Shown here piece by piece: positions 1-8,437 of a DNA stretch of 37,507 nucleotides (its first letter is position 1; every line of letters starts with the position of its first letter). The stretch comes from Clostridia bacterium. Lineage in GTDB: Bacteria > Bacillota > Clostridia > TANB77 > CAG-508. The notes below the pieces were generated by a model. That model was not told where the DNA came from. It saw only the letters and a list, made by a program, of their open reading frames with translations, and did not search any database. The translations under genes and the position numbers were made by a program. The DNA lies in contig JAUNSP010000006.1 in NCBI GenBank assembly GCA_030539155.1, positions 1 through 37,507 on the forward strand, in the 5' to 3' direction.

Positions 1-36
1 TTTTTTTTTAAGTTTTTTTCAAAAAGGGCTTGACTT

Positions 37-225
37 TTAATAGTTAGTCTCCTTTTTAACTTTCTTAATCATTTGCTGTGAAAACAACTTAAATCCATGT
101 TTTTCAAAACCACACTCATCTAAAACAAATCTAGTACCTGGAATGAGAAATGCGTAATCATGATTGTTTATATTGCTTTCTAAATGATCGTTTACTAACT
201 TACTTACTCCTACAAAACATCCCAT
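37..225 (-). CDS. Small hypothetical protein, 62 aa
   Basis: I do not recognise this short reading frame. It begins MGCFVGVSK, has no obvious membrane segment, and ends in a lysine-rich tail. What supports it is a purine-rich AAAGGGGGAT about nine bases before the ATG, a reasonable ribosome binding site. It could be the remains of a larger gene, because the window edge and a transposase relic lie nearby. No domain call is possible. The chance that it is not a real gene is substantial. Confidence 0.3.
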   Translation of the reverse strand: MGCFVGVSKLVNDHLESNINNHDYAFLIPGTRFVLDECGFEKHGFKLFSQQMIKKVKKETNY

Positions 226-394
226 CTGAAATCCATCCCCCTTTAGAACTAATAAATTTATTGGATACTCTTGAATTGACTAAAAATTATAGGTGTTTAC
301 TATATGATATTTTTTAATTTCAAAGTTACTAATTAATAACTTTAAATAAATACTTTTGCACGTATTTATTTATAAATCAATACATATTATTTTA

Positions 395-606
395 CTACAT
401 TATGTCCACTTTGTCAATAGTTTCTGGACTTTTTTCCCCTTTCTGCCAAGATACTCTTGGATCTCTATAAAATACATGACTTATTACTTCTCCAGTTTCT
501 TCATTTTTTCCATATTTATTGGATTAAAAAATTCCGATCCATTATTCGTTATTATTACTTCAAATTCCTTATGCCATTTGGTTAGTATTTGCAAGTATCT
601 TAAACT
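395..606 (-). pseudogene. Decayed IS30-family transposase fragment
   Basis: Reading the minus strand in two frames gives a recognisable part of an IS30-type DDE integrase core. The first frame reads LTKWHKEFEVIITNNGSEFF (the TxDNGSEF catalytic block, with the usual Asp replaced by Asn). After a frameshift near 490 the second frame reads HVFYRDPRVSWQKGEKS, which corresponds to the YxxP..SWQ/ERG block of IS30 transposases. The fragment stops at TAG at 395-397. The N-terminal DNA-binding region and the catalytic Glu region are gone, so it cannot be active. A plus-strand frame over the same bases is a shadow of it. Confidence 0.7.
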
Positions 607-691
607 TTAGTGTTTACCTATTAAATAGATAAATATATTTTTGCATTATAAAACTTTCTATAATATTTTGAATAATATATAAACAATTTTT

Positions 692-735
692 AACGAGCGA
701 CCTCTATATTAGATAGAAGTTGCTCGTTTTAATTT
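692..735. terminator. Hairpin terminator
   Basis: AACGAGC at 692-698 pairs with GCTCGTT at 722-728, with further partial pairing inside, and a T-run follows on the plus strand. It separates the IS30 relic from the promoter of the next operon. Confidence 0.6.
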
Positions 736-767
736 ATTCTTAAGTTCCTTTTTATAAAAGGAAAACA

Positions 768-796
768 TTGACACTAGGGACATAATATGTTATAAT
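768..796 (+). promoter_or_regulatory. Consensus sigma-A promoter
   Basis: TTGACA (768-773), a 17-nt spacer and TATAAT (791-796) match the housekeeping consensus exactly. It would drive the two membrane-protein genes beginning at 868, leaving a leader of roughly 65 nt. Confidence 0.8.
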
Positions 797-867
797 CTCT
801 TCATTGTTTAACATTTATACACAAGAAACTTATCGATTAATAATTTAATTTTTAAGGGGGGATTTTT

Positions 868-1110
868 ATGTTAGAAATAATATTAACAGCTGTATTAGGT
901 ATCGGCCTCATTGTTTCAGTATGTTTCATTAAACTCTTTTCAAAACTCATACTAAATATAATAAAAATACTAGTTCTCATTGCAATATTTTATGGAATTT
1001 TAATCTTTTCTTATTATTTTGCAAAAATATTTGCAATAATAGCATTAATTTTAATTGTCATCTTTGTAATCAAGATTCAAAATTATAAAGACAAAAAAGA
1101 TACTTTGTAA
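868..1110 (+). CDS. Small integral membrane protein, 80 aa
   Basis: An almost entirely hydrophobic protein with about three predicted membrane segments (roughly residues 3-22, 27-48 and 50-70) and a short charged tail ending KDKKDTL. AAGGGGGG stands a short distance before the ATG. It lies 41 nt upstream of the next gene under one strong promoter, so the two are probably co-transcribed. I do not recognise a family; small hydrophobic partners of this kind can be accessory subunits of membrane proteins, but nothing here shows that. Confidence 0.65.
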   Translation: MLEIILTAVLGIGLIVSVCFIKLFSKLILNIIKILVLIAIFYGILIFSYYFAKIFAIIALILIVIFVIKIQNYKDKKDTL

Positions 1111-1151
1111 CATATCAATGAATTTTTTCAATTAGAAAAGGAGATATGCAT

Positions 1152-1868
1152 ATGGAATTTATTTTTTTGGTAACATCTATTTCATTATTTGTTATATTTA
1201 TTATCTATTTCATCTCAACAACTATTCTTGAAAATGTAAAAAGGAAGAAATATGATACAACTCTATACAAAATATTTGAAGAGGAAGGAAAAAAAGGAGT
1301 AAAAAACTACTACTCTAAAGTAATTTGTTTAGAAAAATGTGATGAAATGTTTATTACAAAGGAAGGTTTTATTAGGTATGATGATGGGGATTTTTGTGGA
1401 GTCATTGACAAATATGGAAATCATATTATGAAATTAATATGCAAGGATATCACTATTTGTCCATATAACCTATTTTTAATCCATGATTTAAACGGCCATC
1501 AAAAGTTATATGATGCATACAAATTACTTTTAGAATCAATAAAGGATATTCGTTTTTTAGAGGATCGACTGATTGAAGCCACTTTTGAAAATATTGAAAA
1601 GAAATATTATATTACAATAAATAATAAAGGAGAGCTTTGTATAATAACATACACTTACATAGACAGAAATTTAAATTATATTCTTGTTCAAGATAAAGAT
1701 AAATATGCTATAATAGATTATAATTGTAAACTCTTAGTACCTTTTATTTATGATAAAATAGATATAAAACATCTATATTTTGAGCGAGGGGATTATTTTG
1801 GATTTTTACAATTTGATTATATTTGCTCTACAAATCTATATGAAACGATAACTGGAAAAAAACATTAA
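1152..1868 (+). CDS. Membrane-anchored protein with WG-repeat-like segments
   Basis: About 238 residues with one N-terminal membrane helix (about residues 3-25) followed by a soluble domain. Two stretches, DFCGVIDKYGNHIM and DKYAIIDYNCKLLVPFIYDK, resemble WG beta-repeats, whose consensus is a short strand pair of the type GxIDkxGkxvippxYd. The repeats are degenerate and the count is too low to be sure. The start is placed at 1152 rather than the in-frame ATG at 1146, because the AAGGAG at 1138-1143 sits 8 nt from 1152 but only 2 nt from 1146. It is the second gene of a two-gene operon. Function unknown. Confidence 0.65.
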   Translation: MEFIFLVTSISLFVIFIIYFISTTILENVKRKKYDTTLYKIFEEEGKKGVKNYYSKVICLEKCDEMFITKEGFIRYDDGDFCGVIDKYGNHIMKLICKDITICPYNLFLIHDLNGHQKLYDAYKLLLESIKDIRFLEDRLIEATFENIEKKYYITINNKGELCIITYTYIDRNLNYILVQDKDKYAIIDYNCKLLVPFIYDKIDIKHLYFERGDYFGFLQFDYICSTNLYETITGKKH

Positions 1869-1911
1869 TTAAAAACTAACTTTATTAAGTTGAAAAATAA
1901 TCTAATTGACA

Positions 1912-1948
1912 AAAAAAAGAGAATCAGATATTTCTGTTTCTCTTTTTT
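1912..1948. terminator. Bidirectional terminator
   Basis: AAAAAGAGAA(T)CAGA and TCTG(T)TTCTCTTTTT form a long stem around a TATT loop, with T-runs on both strands. It lies between convergent genes ending at 1868 (plus) and 1967 (minus). Confidence 0.8.
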
Positions 1949-1966
1949 ACTATTAACTATTAAATT

Positions 1967-2707
1967 TTATTCAAACATTTTTTTAACCATATTTTTATTT
2001 AACAATAAATTTGATACATATTTTCCATCTTTAAAATTTGCCCAACCATTAAAAACACATGGTACATTTTTTGCTTTTTCTAATGTATCAATTTTCTCTA
2101 TATTAATGACTGCCCCAGTTTCTTCTTTATATTCATTTGTCTCTTTTATACAATTATTTGTATATGGACACTGCTCAGTATAAAAAATAGTTAAATCTTT
2201 ACTCTCAATCTCCATTTTTCTTGCTGTTTCATTAAACCTTGGTTCTTTATCATTGAAACATAATGCCAATAATTCAAACTCCCCTATTGAATCAACAACT
2301 TTAAATCCATACCTTTCAAAAAACTTTTTTTCTGATAGATATGGCTTTTTCTTCTTGGAAGTTAAAGTACATATTCCATTTTTGTTCTGTTTTTTAGCAT
2401 CTTCTATTGCATACTCCAAAAGCTCTTTTCCATAACCTTTTCCTTTGAAACAACCTGCAACCCATAAACAATATATGTATAAAAAATTTTCTCCACTAAC
2501 TGGAACCCATGCATTTTCAAGTGGTGCATACTCTATAAAAATCTTACCCTGCTCCTTTAACTTTCTAAAAACATGTCCCTTTGATAAGTCATTTTTTATC
2601 CATTCTTTTTTTAAATTAACCCCGCCTTGATGTTTTTTATCTCCTATAGCACAACATATATGTTCACTTTCAATATTCTCTAAATCTAAATTTATATATT
2701 CATTCAT
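1967..2707 (-). CDS. yoaP: GNAT acetyltransferase with YoaP-like C-terminal domain
   Basis: A 246-residue protein with two parts. Residues about 1-150 form a GNAT N-acetyltransferase; the acetyl-CoA loop is seen in CFKGKGYGKELLEYA and is followed by the usual FFERYGF segment. Residues about 155-245 match the YoaP-like domain, with CPYTNNCIKE and the closing VPCVFNGWANFKDGKYVSN block. The total length is nearly that of Bacillus subtilis YoaP (251 aa). The substrate is not known to me. The start is the ATG at 2707, 7-8 nt after GGGAGG, not the upstream in-frame TTG. It lies 24 nt beyond the guanine deaminase gene and may be transcribed with it. The terminator at 1912-1948 follows. Confidence 0.85.
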   Translation of the reverse strand: MNEYINLDLENIESEHICCAIGDKKHQGGVNLKKEWIKNDLSKGHVFRKLKEQGKIFIEYAPLENAWVPVSGENFLYIYCLWVAGCFKGKGYGKELLEYAIEDAKKQNKNGICTLTSKKKKPYLSEKKFFERYGFKVVDSIGEFELLALCFNDKEPRFNETARKMEIESKDLTIFYTEQCPYTNNCIKETNEYKEETGAVINIEKIDTLEKAKNVPCVFNGWANFKDGKYVSNLLLNKNMVKKMFE

Positions 2708-2730
2708 ACTATATCCTCCCAAATTTTATT

Positions 2731-3201
2731 CTAATAAATCTCCTTATTATTTAATGCATATTCCTCAAATAGTTCTAAACAGTCTTCTCTATTTAAAGGA
2801 ATTATTTTTAAAGTATCTTCATCACTACAATTATTATTTATAAATCTATAAATAAAATCATCTCTAAATCCAATCTTTTCTGCATCCTTTGGTGTGCATC
2901 CAAAATACACTTCTTTAATATTTGCCCAAATAATAGCAGATAAGCACATCGGACAGGGATATCCTGTTGCATATAGTTTGCATTTACTTAGGTCATGTGT
3001 TTTTAATATCCTTCCTGCTTTTCTAATTGCATTAACTTCTGCATGTGCAGTTGGATCACAATCTCCTAAAACTGTATTTGAAGCAACACAAATAACATTA
3101 TCTTCTAAATCTGTAATTACTGCTCCAAATGGCCCCCCAATATTTTCTCTCATAGTTTTTTGGGCTTCTTCAATCCCAAATTTCATAATATCTTCTTCCA
3201 T
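2731..3201 (-). CDS. guaD: Guanine deaminase
   Basis: Hydrolytic deamination of guanine to xanthine in purine salvage (cytosolic, zinc-dependent). The cytidine-deaminase fold signature is complete: HAE (His53 zinc ligand, Glu55 proton shuttle) inside DPTAHAEVNAIRKAG, and PCPMC (Cys83 and Cys86 zinc ligands). The GGPFGAVI block and the GFRDDFIYRFI segment near the C-terminus are typical of GuaD rather than tRNA adenosine deaminase. Starting at the ATG at 3201, which follows GGAGGTAGGATT, gives exactly 156 residues, the length of B. subtilis GuaD; an upstream in-frame start would add 30 residues with no ribosome binding site. No purine operon genes lie nearby. Confidence 0.88.
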   Translation of the reverse strand: MEEDIMKFGIEEAQKTMRENIGGPFGAVITDLEDNVICVASNTVLGDCDPTAHAEVNAIRKAGRILKTHDLSKCKLYATGYPCPMCLSAIIWANIKEVYFGCTPKDAEKIGFRDDFIYRFINNNCSDEDTLKIIPLNREDCLELFEEYALNNKEIY

Positions 3202-3262
3202 AATCCTACCTCCATCCAATTCATTATATATTAATTCTTTTATTTTATCAATATTTAATTTT

Positions 3263-3300
3263 AAAAAAAGACGTGCAATTTCTATTTGCACATCTTTTTA
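3263..3300 (-). terminator. Terminator of the secreted-protein operon
   Basis: AAAAAGA-x-GTGCAA and TTGCAC-x-TCTTTTT form the stem; the minus strand runs into a T-tract directly after it. It lies just beyond the stop codon at 3311. The stem is symmetrical enough to work in both directions. Confidence 0.75.
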
Positions 3301-3310
3301 TTATTATTAT

Positions 3311-3778
3311 TTATTTTTTTAAAACCAATTTTGTAATAATTGCTGCTACTCCTAGCAAAGAAAATATTTCAAGATTATATGTTACTCCTGTTTTAGGGGT
3401 AACATCCTTCTCCTCCTCACCAGCAATACCCTTTGCATTTTCTGTGTTTACTACAAAGCTCTCAGTTGAAACTTCATCGCCATTATAATTAGCTACCTTT
3501 ATTGTGAAAGTTTCCCCATTTTCAAAATCAAAGTTTGCTGGAAGAATTTCGTTAAATTTACTATTTTCAACTTTAACAGTTGCGAAATATATTGGTTGCT
3601 TGTCTGAATTAAATATTGCTATTGCCGCTTGATTCCCTGTTTCACAAGTTCCTGATACAGTGATTTTGGAATCTGCGTATTTAACTTCACTTAAGCTTGC
3701 TGCTAAAACCGAAGAACTAATTGTTGCTACAATAAATAATGCAATTATGATTATTGTTATTTTATTTGCTTTTAACAT
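3311..3778 (-). CDS. Cell-wall-anchored surface protein (TPKTG sorting tail)
   Basis: A 155-residue exported protein. Residues 1-27 are a signal peptide (KANK, hydrophobic core, cleavage near VLAA). A beta-rich domain of about 90 residues follows. The C-terminus is a cell-wall sorting signal: TPKTG at 127-131, a hydrophobic segment and a KK tail. TPKTG differs from classical LPXTG but fits the (S/N/P)PxTG type used by some Clostridia. Its ATG overlaps the TAA of the preceding gene by one base (TAATG), so translation is coupled. I infer that the two proteins form a surface pair, with this one supplying the anchor. No sortase gene is in the window. Confidence 0.8.
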   Translation of the reverse strand: MLKANKITIIIIALFIVATISSSVLAASLSEVKYADSKITVSGTCETGNQAAIAIFNSDKQPIYFATVKVENSKFNEILPANFDFENGETFTIKVANYNGDEVSTESFVVNTENAKGIAGEEEKDVTPKTGVTYNLEIFSLLGVAAIITKLVLKK

Positions 3779-5385
3779 TATTCTTCACCTCCAAATTCAA
3801 TAGTTACTCCACTACCAATACCAAATTCTACGGATGGTAAATCACTATTAAAATCTACTGGTCCATTCGTAAGAAATACACTAGCTTTATTTACTCCTTC
3901 AATTGCTCCATTATTAATCCCTTCTGTAGATCCATCATATAAAACTATTGGGTTCTCATCAAATGTTTCAATACTCCAAGCTTCATTATTTCCTAATCTA
4001 TTTACTATTTGCTCATCATCAATTTTAATTTGTTTGTATCCGACAACAACATTGTCTTTATATAACATTACTTGTAAGTATGCATCAAAAATTTGGTCAT
4101 TATGTGCTTGATTGTTATATAAATATCCTTTATTCATGACATAACCAGCCCTTAATTCTTGTTGTCTATCATCATACTCTAACATAACAGCTGTTCTTCT
4201 AATATTAACTGTTCTTGTAATTGTGCTTCCATCTTTTAATTCAATATTTACCTTTACCTGAGTAGTAGTTTCAACACTTAGATCAGGTAAATAAACAGTT
4301 GCTGTTCCATCTGCATTGATCCTTGAGTTTGCTCCATTTACTCCAGTAATTTTTTCAACATTTACACCACTAGCAGTAAGTTTTGTTTCAGTATTTCCAA
4401 AGAATATAGAAATATCCTTTGCAACATCCCTAGTTATAATGGCTTGGTCAACTGCTGATGAACCAAGACTAAAACTCATTGCCAAGGGAGCTTCTGCTCT
4501 TATGTTTATTAAGTCTGTAGTAATTACACTTAATGCTTGGTTTATCGGTCCCCCTTCATCAACACTTACAATATGAAGAGTTAATTTACCATAATTCCTA
4601 AAACTCTCACTAATATCCACATATTCTCTTGTACCTGTTACCGAACCATTTATCTGACTTCCATTAGCAATTCCTTCTATTCTTACAGCAATTTCTTCTC
4701 GTGAATTTGCATCAGGAGTATTTTCTCCATCATCTGGTGCGACCTCTCCACCTACTCTGCAAATCTTTGCTTTAAAAGTAACTCTACCATTTGTCCAATT
4801 ATTTGGAACAACAATTGATCCATCTGAGTTCATAGATACACCTTCTGTTATCCCATCAAAATAAGCAACTAATGGATACTGTACCATCATCGGTCCTGGT
4901 TGCTCTGGTCCCGGTCCTTGTTGATTTTCTTCTTCAAAGGAAAAATCTAATGTATGAATATTGTTTTCAGTAATATCTAAATTTAGCGAACCATCTCCTG
5001 GAAAGAAGTGACTACTCCCTTGATAGAAATAACTTGGCTGTTTTTGATATCCCTCTTCTTCAATAATTTCAACAGAAACTTGATACTGTTGACCATTATA
5101 TGTTGGTAATTGAAATTCAACTTTTCCATTATTCATTACCGGTGTTGCAGTATGTCCTGGAATTCCAATGCTCACACTTCCAACCTGTGTTCCTCCTATT
5201 TTATATATTAATGTATTTCCACTTATTTCTATTGTATTTGTATTATTATTGGATTGAACCACTAATTTAGTATTATCATTTGGTGCCCCTGCAAATACAC
5301 TCATAAGATTTGTAGACATTATACTTATCATTATAAGAATAAGTACTGCTACTGTTTTTTTAATTAAAATTCTTGAGTTTCTCAT
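3778..5385 (-). CDS. Large secreted beta-rich protein
   Basis: 535 residues with an N-terminal signal peptide (basic RNSRILIKK, hydrophobic core about residues 11-32, cleavage near VFA-G). The rest is rich in Ser, Thr, Asn and Gly with alternating hydrophobic residues, as in beta-sandwich surface proteins. A Pro/Gly linker (QQGPGPEQPGPMM, about residues 156-168) separates an N-terminal module from a larger C-terminal part. There is no sorting tail, membrane helix or catalytic motif that I can see, so the protein is either released or held by its coupled, wall-anchored downstream partner. AAGGAGG precedes the ATG. I do not recognise a named family. Confidence 0.75.
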   Translation of the reverse strand: MRNSRILIKKTVAVLILIMISIMSTNLMSVFAGAPNDNTKLVVQSNNNTNTIEISGNTLIYKIGGTQVGSVSIGIPGHTATPVMNNGKVEFQLPTYNGQQYQVSVEIIEEEGYQKQPSYFYQGSSHFFPGDGSLNLDITENNIHTLDFSFEEENQQGPGPEQPGPMMVQYPLVAYFDGITEGVSMNSDGSIVVPNNWTNGRVTFKAKICRVGGEVAPDDGENTPDANSREEIAVRIEGIANGSQINGSVTGTREYVDISESFRNYGKLTLHIVSVDEGGPINQALSVITTDLINIRAEAPLAMSFSLGSSAVDQAIITRDVAKDISIFFGNTETKLTASGVNVEKITGVNGANSRINADGTATVYLPDLSVETTTQVKVNIELKDGSTITRTVNIRRTAVMLEYDDRQQELRAGYVMNKGYLYNNQAHNDQIFDAYLQVMLYKDNVVVGYKQIKIDDEQIVNRLGNNEAWSIETFDENPIVLYDGSTEGINNGAIEGVNKASVFLTNGPVDFNSDLPSVEFGIGSGVTIEFGGEE

Positions 5386-5484
5386 TTTTTTAATTCCTCC
5401 TTAATTGTTATTATATAGCTTTTAAATTCAGCTATCTATTCAAATATTACTACTTTAAAATTCTCTTGTAAATATTATTTCTAT

Positions 5485-5525
5485 AAAAAGCAATGCCAAA
5501 TTTAGAAATTGCATTTTTTAATTTT
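5485..5525. terminator. Weak hairpin between divergent genes
   Basis: AAAAAGCAAT and ATTGC-A-TTTTTT can pair. It sits between the divergent genes at 5385 and 5566, so a terminator is not expected here; it may be a regulatory hairpin or operator. A poor promoter (TTGCAT-N17-TATATT) overlaps it. Confidence 0.3.
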
Positions 5526-5565
5526 TTATGATATATTATACTAAAAAATAAGAGGTGTTAATAAT

Positions 5566-7302
5566 ATGAATTTTAGTGAACAATTAAATAAGTATATTTC
5601 AATAATAGGTTGCTCTGCAAAAGAACTTTCGGAAAAAAGTTCTATTTCTTCTTCCGTTATTAGTAGATATAGAAATAATCAAAAAAAACCTGAGAAGGGC
5701 AGTCCCCAATTAGAAAATTTAACGAATGCACTTGTACAAATTGCATCAACGAAAGGATTATCAAAAATTACATATGACAGGGTATTGTCAAACTTTAATA
5801 GTACCCTAAATGAAAACAATGCAAATACCTTTGAGCAAATAAGTAATAATTTTGACAAGCTCTTATCTATTTGTAATATTAATATGGCTGAGATGTCTCG
5901 CAGCTTAAATATGGACCCATCAAATCTATCCCGAATTCGCAATAATAAGAGAAAACCTTCGGACCCAGAACAATTTATTGATTCTGTTTGCAGTTATATT
6001 GTCCGCCGCTACAATAGTAATCCTATAAAGGAAACAATTTCCCATTTAATTGGGTGCGAGAAATCCGAACTATCTAATCAATCGAATTACTTATCTAAAT
6101 TAAAAGGTTGGCTTTATTCGAGAAATCCAAGCACTGATAACTGTATTGATGATTTCTTAAAAAAATTAGATGATTTTGATTTAGATGAATATATCCGTAC
6201 GATTCACTTTGATGAATTGAAAGTTCCAAGCGTACCTTTTCAATTTCCAACCTCAAGAAACTACTATGGTATAGAAGAAATGAAGAAAGGGGAATTGGAT
6301 TTTTTCAAAGCAACCGTTCTTTCAAAATCAAATGAGCCCGTTTTTATGTGTAGTGATATGCCAATGGAAGATATGGCAGAAGATGTTGATTTTGGTAAGA
6401 AGTGGATGTTTGCCATTGCTATGACCTTAAAGAAGGGATTGCATTTAGACATCATTCACAACCTCGACAGACCTTTTAAAGAAATGATGTTAGGTTTAGA
6501 AAGTTGGATTCCTATTTATATGACGGGGCAAATTTCTCCTTTCTACTTAAAAGGTATTCAAAATAATGTCTATCACCATTTCAATTATGTTTCTGGCAAT
6601 TATGCTCTTTCCGGGGAATGTATCAACGGAAACCATAATAAAGGAAAATACTATTTGACAAATAATAAGGAAGAGGTATCTTACTATAGGGATAAGGCTA
6701 ACTCATTAATAAGCAAGGCCCATCCCCTTATGGATATTTATTTAAAAAATTCAAGCAATTTATATACTGCTTTTATTAATTCTGATTCCAAAACTATTGG
6801 TAACCGTAGAAGGATTCTATCTTCCATACCAATATTTACTATTTCAGATAATATATTAAATAAAATGTTAGAGAGAAGTTCCATACCTAACGATAATAGA
6901 GAAAAAATATTTGAATTTATTAATAATCAAAGAGAATTGGTGCAAACTATCACTGAAAATAATACTCTTTTAGATGAAATAACAGAGTTTTCTAAAGAAG
7001 AATTTGAAAAATTCCCAGTATCTCTTAATCTTTCAGGAATGTTTTTCGAAGAAAAAATTTACTATACTTATGAAGAATACATAGCCCATATAAAGTTAAC
7101 AAAAGAATATGCAAAATGTAATAAAAACTATGTAGTACAAACCAATAATAACAATGCTTTCAGAAATATCCAGATCTTTATTCATGAAGGAAAATGGGTA
7201 ATGATTTCAAAGGAAAGTCATCCTACAATTCATTTTGTTATCCATCATCCAAAACTTTGCAACGCAATAGAGAATTTTATTGCACCTGTTGTAGTGGAAT
7301 GA
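5566..7302 (+). CDS. Tandem-HTH (XRE-like) regulator with large C-terminal sensor domain
   Basis: 578 residues. Two lambda-repressor-like HTH units are visible: AKELSEKSSISSSVISRYRN (about 17-36) and MAEMSRSLNMDPSNLSRIRN (about 109-128), each ending in the same RNNxxKP pattern. Residues from about 215 onward form an uncharacterised domain; the block LHLDIIHNLDRPFKEMMLG and the ALSGECINGNHNKGKYY segment recur in long XRE proteins of gut Clostridia (from memory). I infer a DNA-binding regulator with a ligand- or stress-sensing C-terminus; the target is unknown. AGAGGTG precedes the ATG. It is divergent from the secreted-protein operon, a possible target. A hairpin terminator follows. Confidence 0.75.
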   Translation: MNFSEQLNKYISIIGCSAKELSEKSSISSSVISRYRNNQKKPEKGSPQLENLTNALVQIASTKGLSKITYDRVLSNFNSTLNENNANTFEQISNNFDKLLSICNINMAEMSRSLNMDPSNLSRIRNNKRKPSDPEQFIDSVCSYIVRRYNSNPIKETISHLIGCEKSELSNQSNYLSKLKGWLYSRNPSTDNCIDDFLKKLDDFDLDEYIRTIHFDELKVPSVPFQFPTSRNYYGIEEMKKGELDFFKATVLSKSNEPVFMCSDMPMEDMAEDVDFGKKWMFAIAMTLKKGLHLDIIHNLDRPFKEMMLGLESWIPIYMTGQISPFYLKGIQNNVYHHFNYVSGNYALSGECINGNHNKGKYYLTNNKEEVSYYRDKANSLISKAHPLMDIYLKNSSNLYTAFINSDSKTIGNRRRILSSIPIFTISDNILNKMLERSSIPNDNREKIFEFINNQRELVQTITENNTLLDEITEFSKEEFEKFPVSLNLSGMFFEEKIYYTYEEYIAHIKLTKEYAKCNKNYVVQTNNNNAFRNIQIFIHEGKWVMISKESHPTIHFVIHHPKLCNAIENFIAPVVVE

Positions 7303-7312
7303 TGTTTTAACA

Positions 7313-7340
7313 AAAATGACCTGAAGATGTCATTTTAATA
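7313..7340 (+). terminator. Terminator after the tandem-HTH gene
   Basis: AAAATGAC and GTCATTTT form a stem around an 8-nt loop, followed by a short, A-interrupted T-run. Modest strength. Confidence 0.6.
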
Positions 7341-7393
7341 AAAGAAATTATATTAATTTTATGTTATAATATATTAATGAGAAGGGATTTATC

Positions 7394-8281
7394 ATGAATA
7401 ATTATTTAGAGAGATGCACAGTGTGTCCACACAACTGTAAGATAGATAGAACAAAAAGCATAGGAAGATGTAAAGCAACTGACAAAGTAAAAATTGCACT
7501 TTATTCCATTTTCAATTATGAGGAGCCATGCATAAGTGGAGAAAACGGTTCTGGAACAGTGTTTTTTTCTAACTGTAATTTGAATTGTTGTTATTGTCAA
7601 AACTATGAAATCAGTCAACTTGGAAAAGGAAAAGAAATATCCATAGATGAACTTGCAAATATCTTTATAGAATTACAAAATAAAAATGTAGAAAATATTA
7701 ATCTTGTAACACCAACAAGCTATGCCATTCAAATTATAGAAGCTATTAAAATAGCTAAAAATAAGGGATTAGTAATTCCTATAGTTTATAATACTAATGG
7801 TTATGAAAACATAGAAACTCTCAAACTTTTAGAAGGATTAGTTGATATTTATTTACCTGATTTGAAATATTTTGATAATTCCTTGGGTAAAAAATATTCT
7901 AATATTAACAATTATTTTGATATTACATCTAATGCAATTAAAGAAATGTATAGGCAGGTTGGAAAACCCCTTTTAGATGAACGTGGTATTATGAAAAAAG
8001 GAGTAATCGTAAGACATTTGGTTTTACCTAATTGTATTGAAAACAGTAAGAACGTTTTAAAATGGTTAAAAGAAAATTTTGATGAAAAGATTTTTATAAG
8101 TATTATGGCTCAATATTTTCCAACATATAATGCAAAAAAACTTCCGGAACTCAATAGAAAATTAACTAAACAAGAATATGAAGAAATAGAAAATTATATT
8201 TTTGACCTAGATATACAAAATGGTTTTATGCAGGATTTAGGTGAACATGAAGAAGAATATGTTCCAAAGTGGAATGAATAA
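7394..8281 (+). CDS. Radical SAM protein, PflX-like (COG1313 type)
   Basis: 295 residues. The radical SAM cluster motif is CNLNCCYCQN (Cys61, Cys65, Cys68; CxxxCxxC). Four additional N-terminal cysteines, in CTVCPHNC and the later GRCKA, make the extra metal-binding region typical of the PflX-type homologues of pyruvate formate-lyase activases. The YNTNGY and DIYLPDLKYF blocks and the VIVRHLVLPN strand are also characteristic. No glycyl-radical enzyme gene is adjacent, so its target cannot be stated. A TGT-TATAAT extended -10 element lies shortly upstream, and GAGAAGGG precedes the ATG. Confidence 0.85.
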   Translation: MNNYLERCTVCPHNCKIDRTKSIGRCKATDKVKIALYSIFNYEEPCISGENGSGTVFFSNCNLNCCYCQNYEISQLGKGKEISIDELANIFIELQNKNVENINLVTPTSYAIQIIEAIKIAKNKGLVIPIVYNTNGYENIETLKLLEGLVDIYLPDLKYFDNSLGKKYSNINNYFDITSNAIKEMYRQVGKPLLDERGIMKKGVIVRHLVLPNCIENSKNVLKWLKENFDEKIFISIMAQYFPTYNAKKLPELNRKLTKQEYEEIENYIFDLDIQNGFMQDLGEHEEEYVPKWNE

Positions 8282-8284
8282 ATA

Positions 8285-8349
8285 GAACAAAGGTGGCATA
8301 ATTGATACACTCTAATATTTTAAGTATCTTTTATGCCACGTCTTTGTTC
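8285..8349. repeat. Long imperfect hairpin carrying GCCACGTC
   Basis: The left arm GAACAAAG-GTGGCATAATTGATAC pairs with the right arm ending at 8349, with one 2-nt bulge and two mismatches (about 24 paired positions, 15-nt loop). It follows the stop codon of the radical SAM gene by only 3 nt. There is no T-tract after it, so it is a poor intrinsic terminator. The octamer GCCACGTC in its right arm recurs twice at 10.34-10.41 kb. Confidence 0.65.
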
Positions 8350-8387
8350 GTCGCCAAAAATTTCTTAATTTTTTTATTACAAAAATC

Positions 8388-8416
8388 TTGTAGTAATTTT
8401 TTTATTTTGTTATACT
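8388..8416 (+). promoter_or_regulatory. Promoter of the acyltransferase gene
   Basis: TTGTAG (8388-8393), a 17-nt spacer, and TATACT (8411-8416) with a TG extension just before it. It lies 22 nt from the start codon at 8438. Confidence 0.65.
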
Positions 8417-8437
8417 ATACATAAGGAGGAGATATTT

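Noticed and set aside
395-606. IS30 relic as a third case of AAA-CGG-A frameshifting
   Set aside because: Its frame change goes in the other direction and no CGG lies at the break; it is ordinary decay.
356-610. Plus-strand frame of 84 residues rich in Phe, Ile and Tyr
   Set aside because: It is the antisense shadow of the IS30 transposase relic read on the minus strand.
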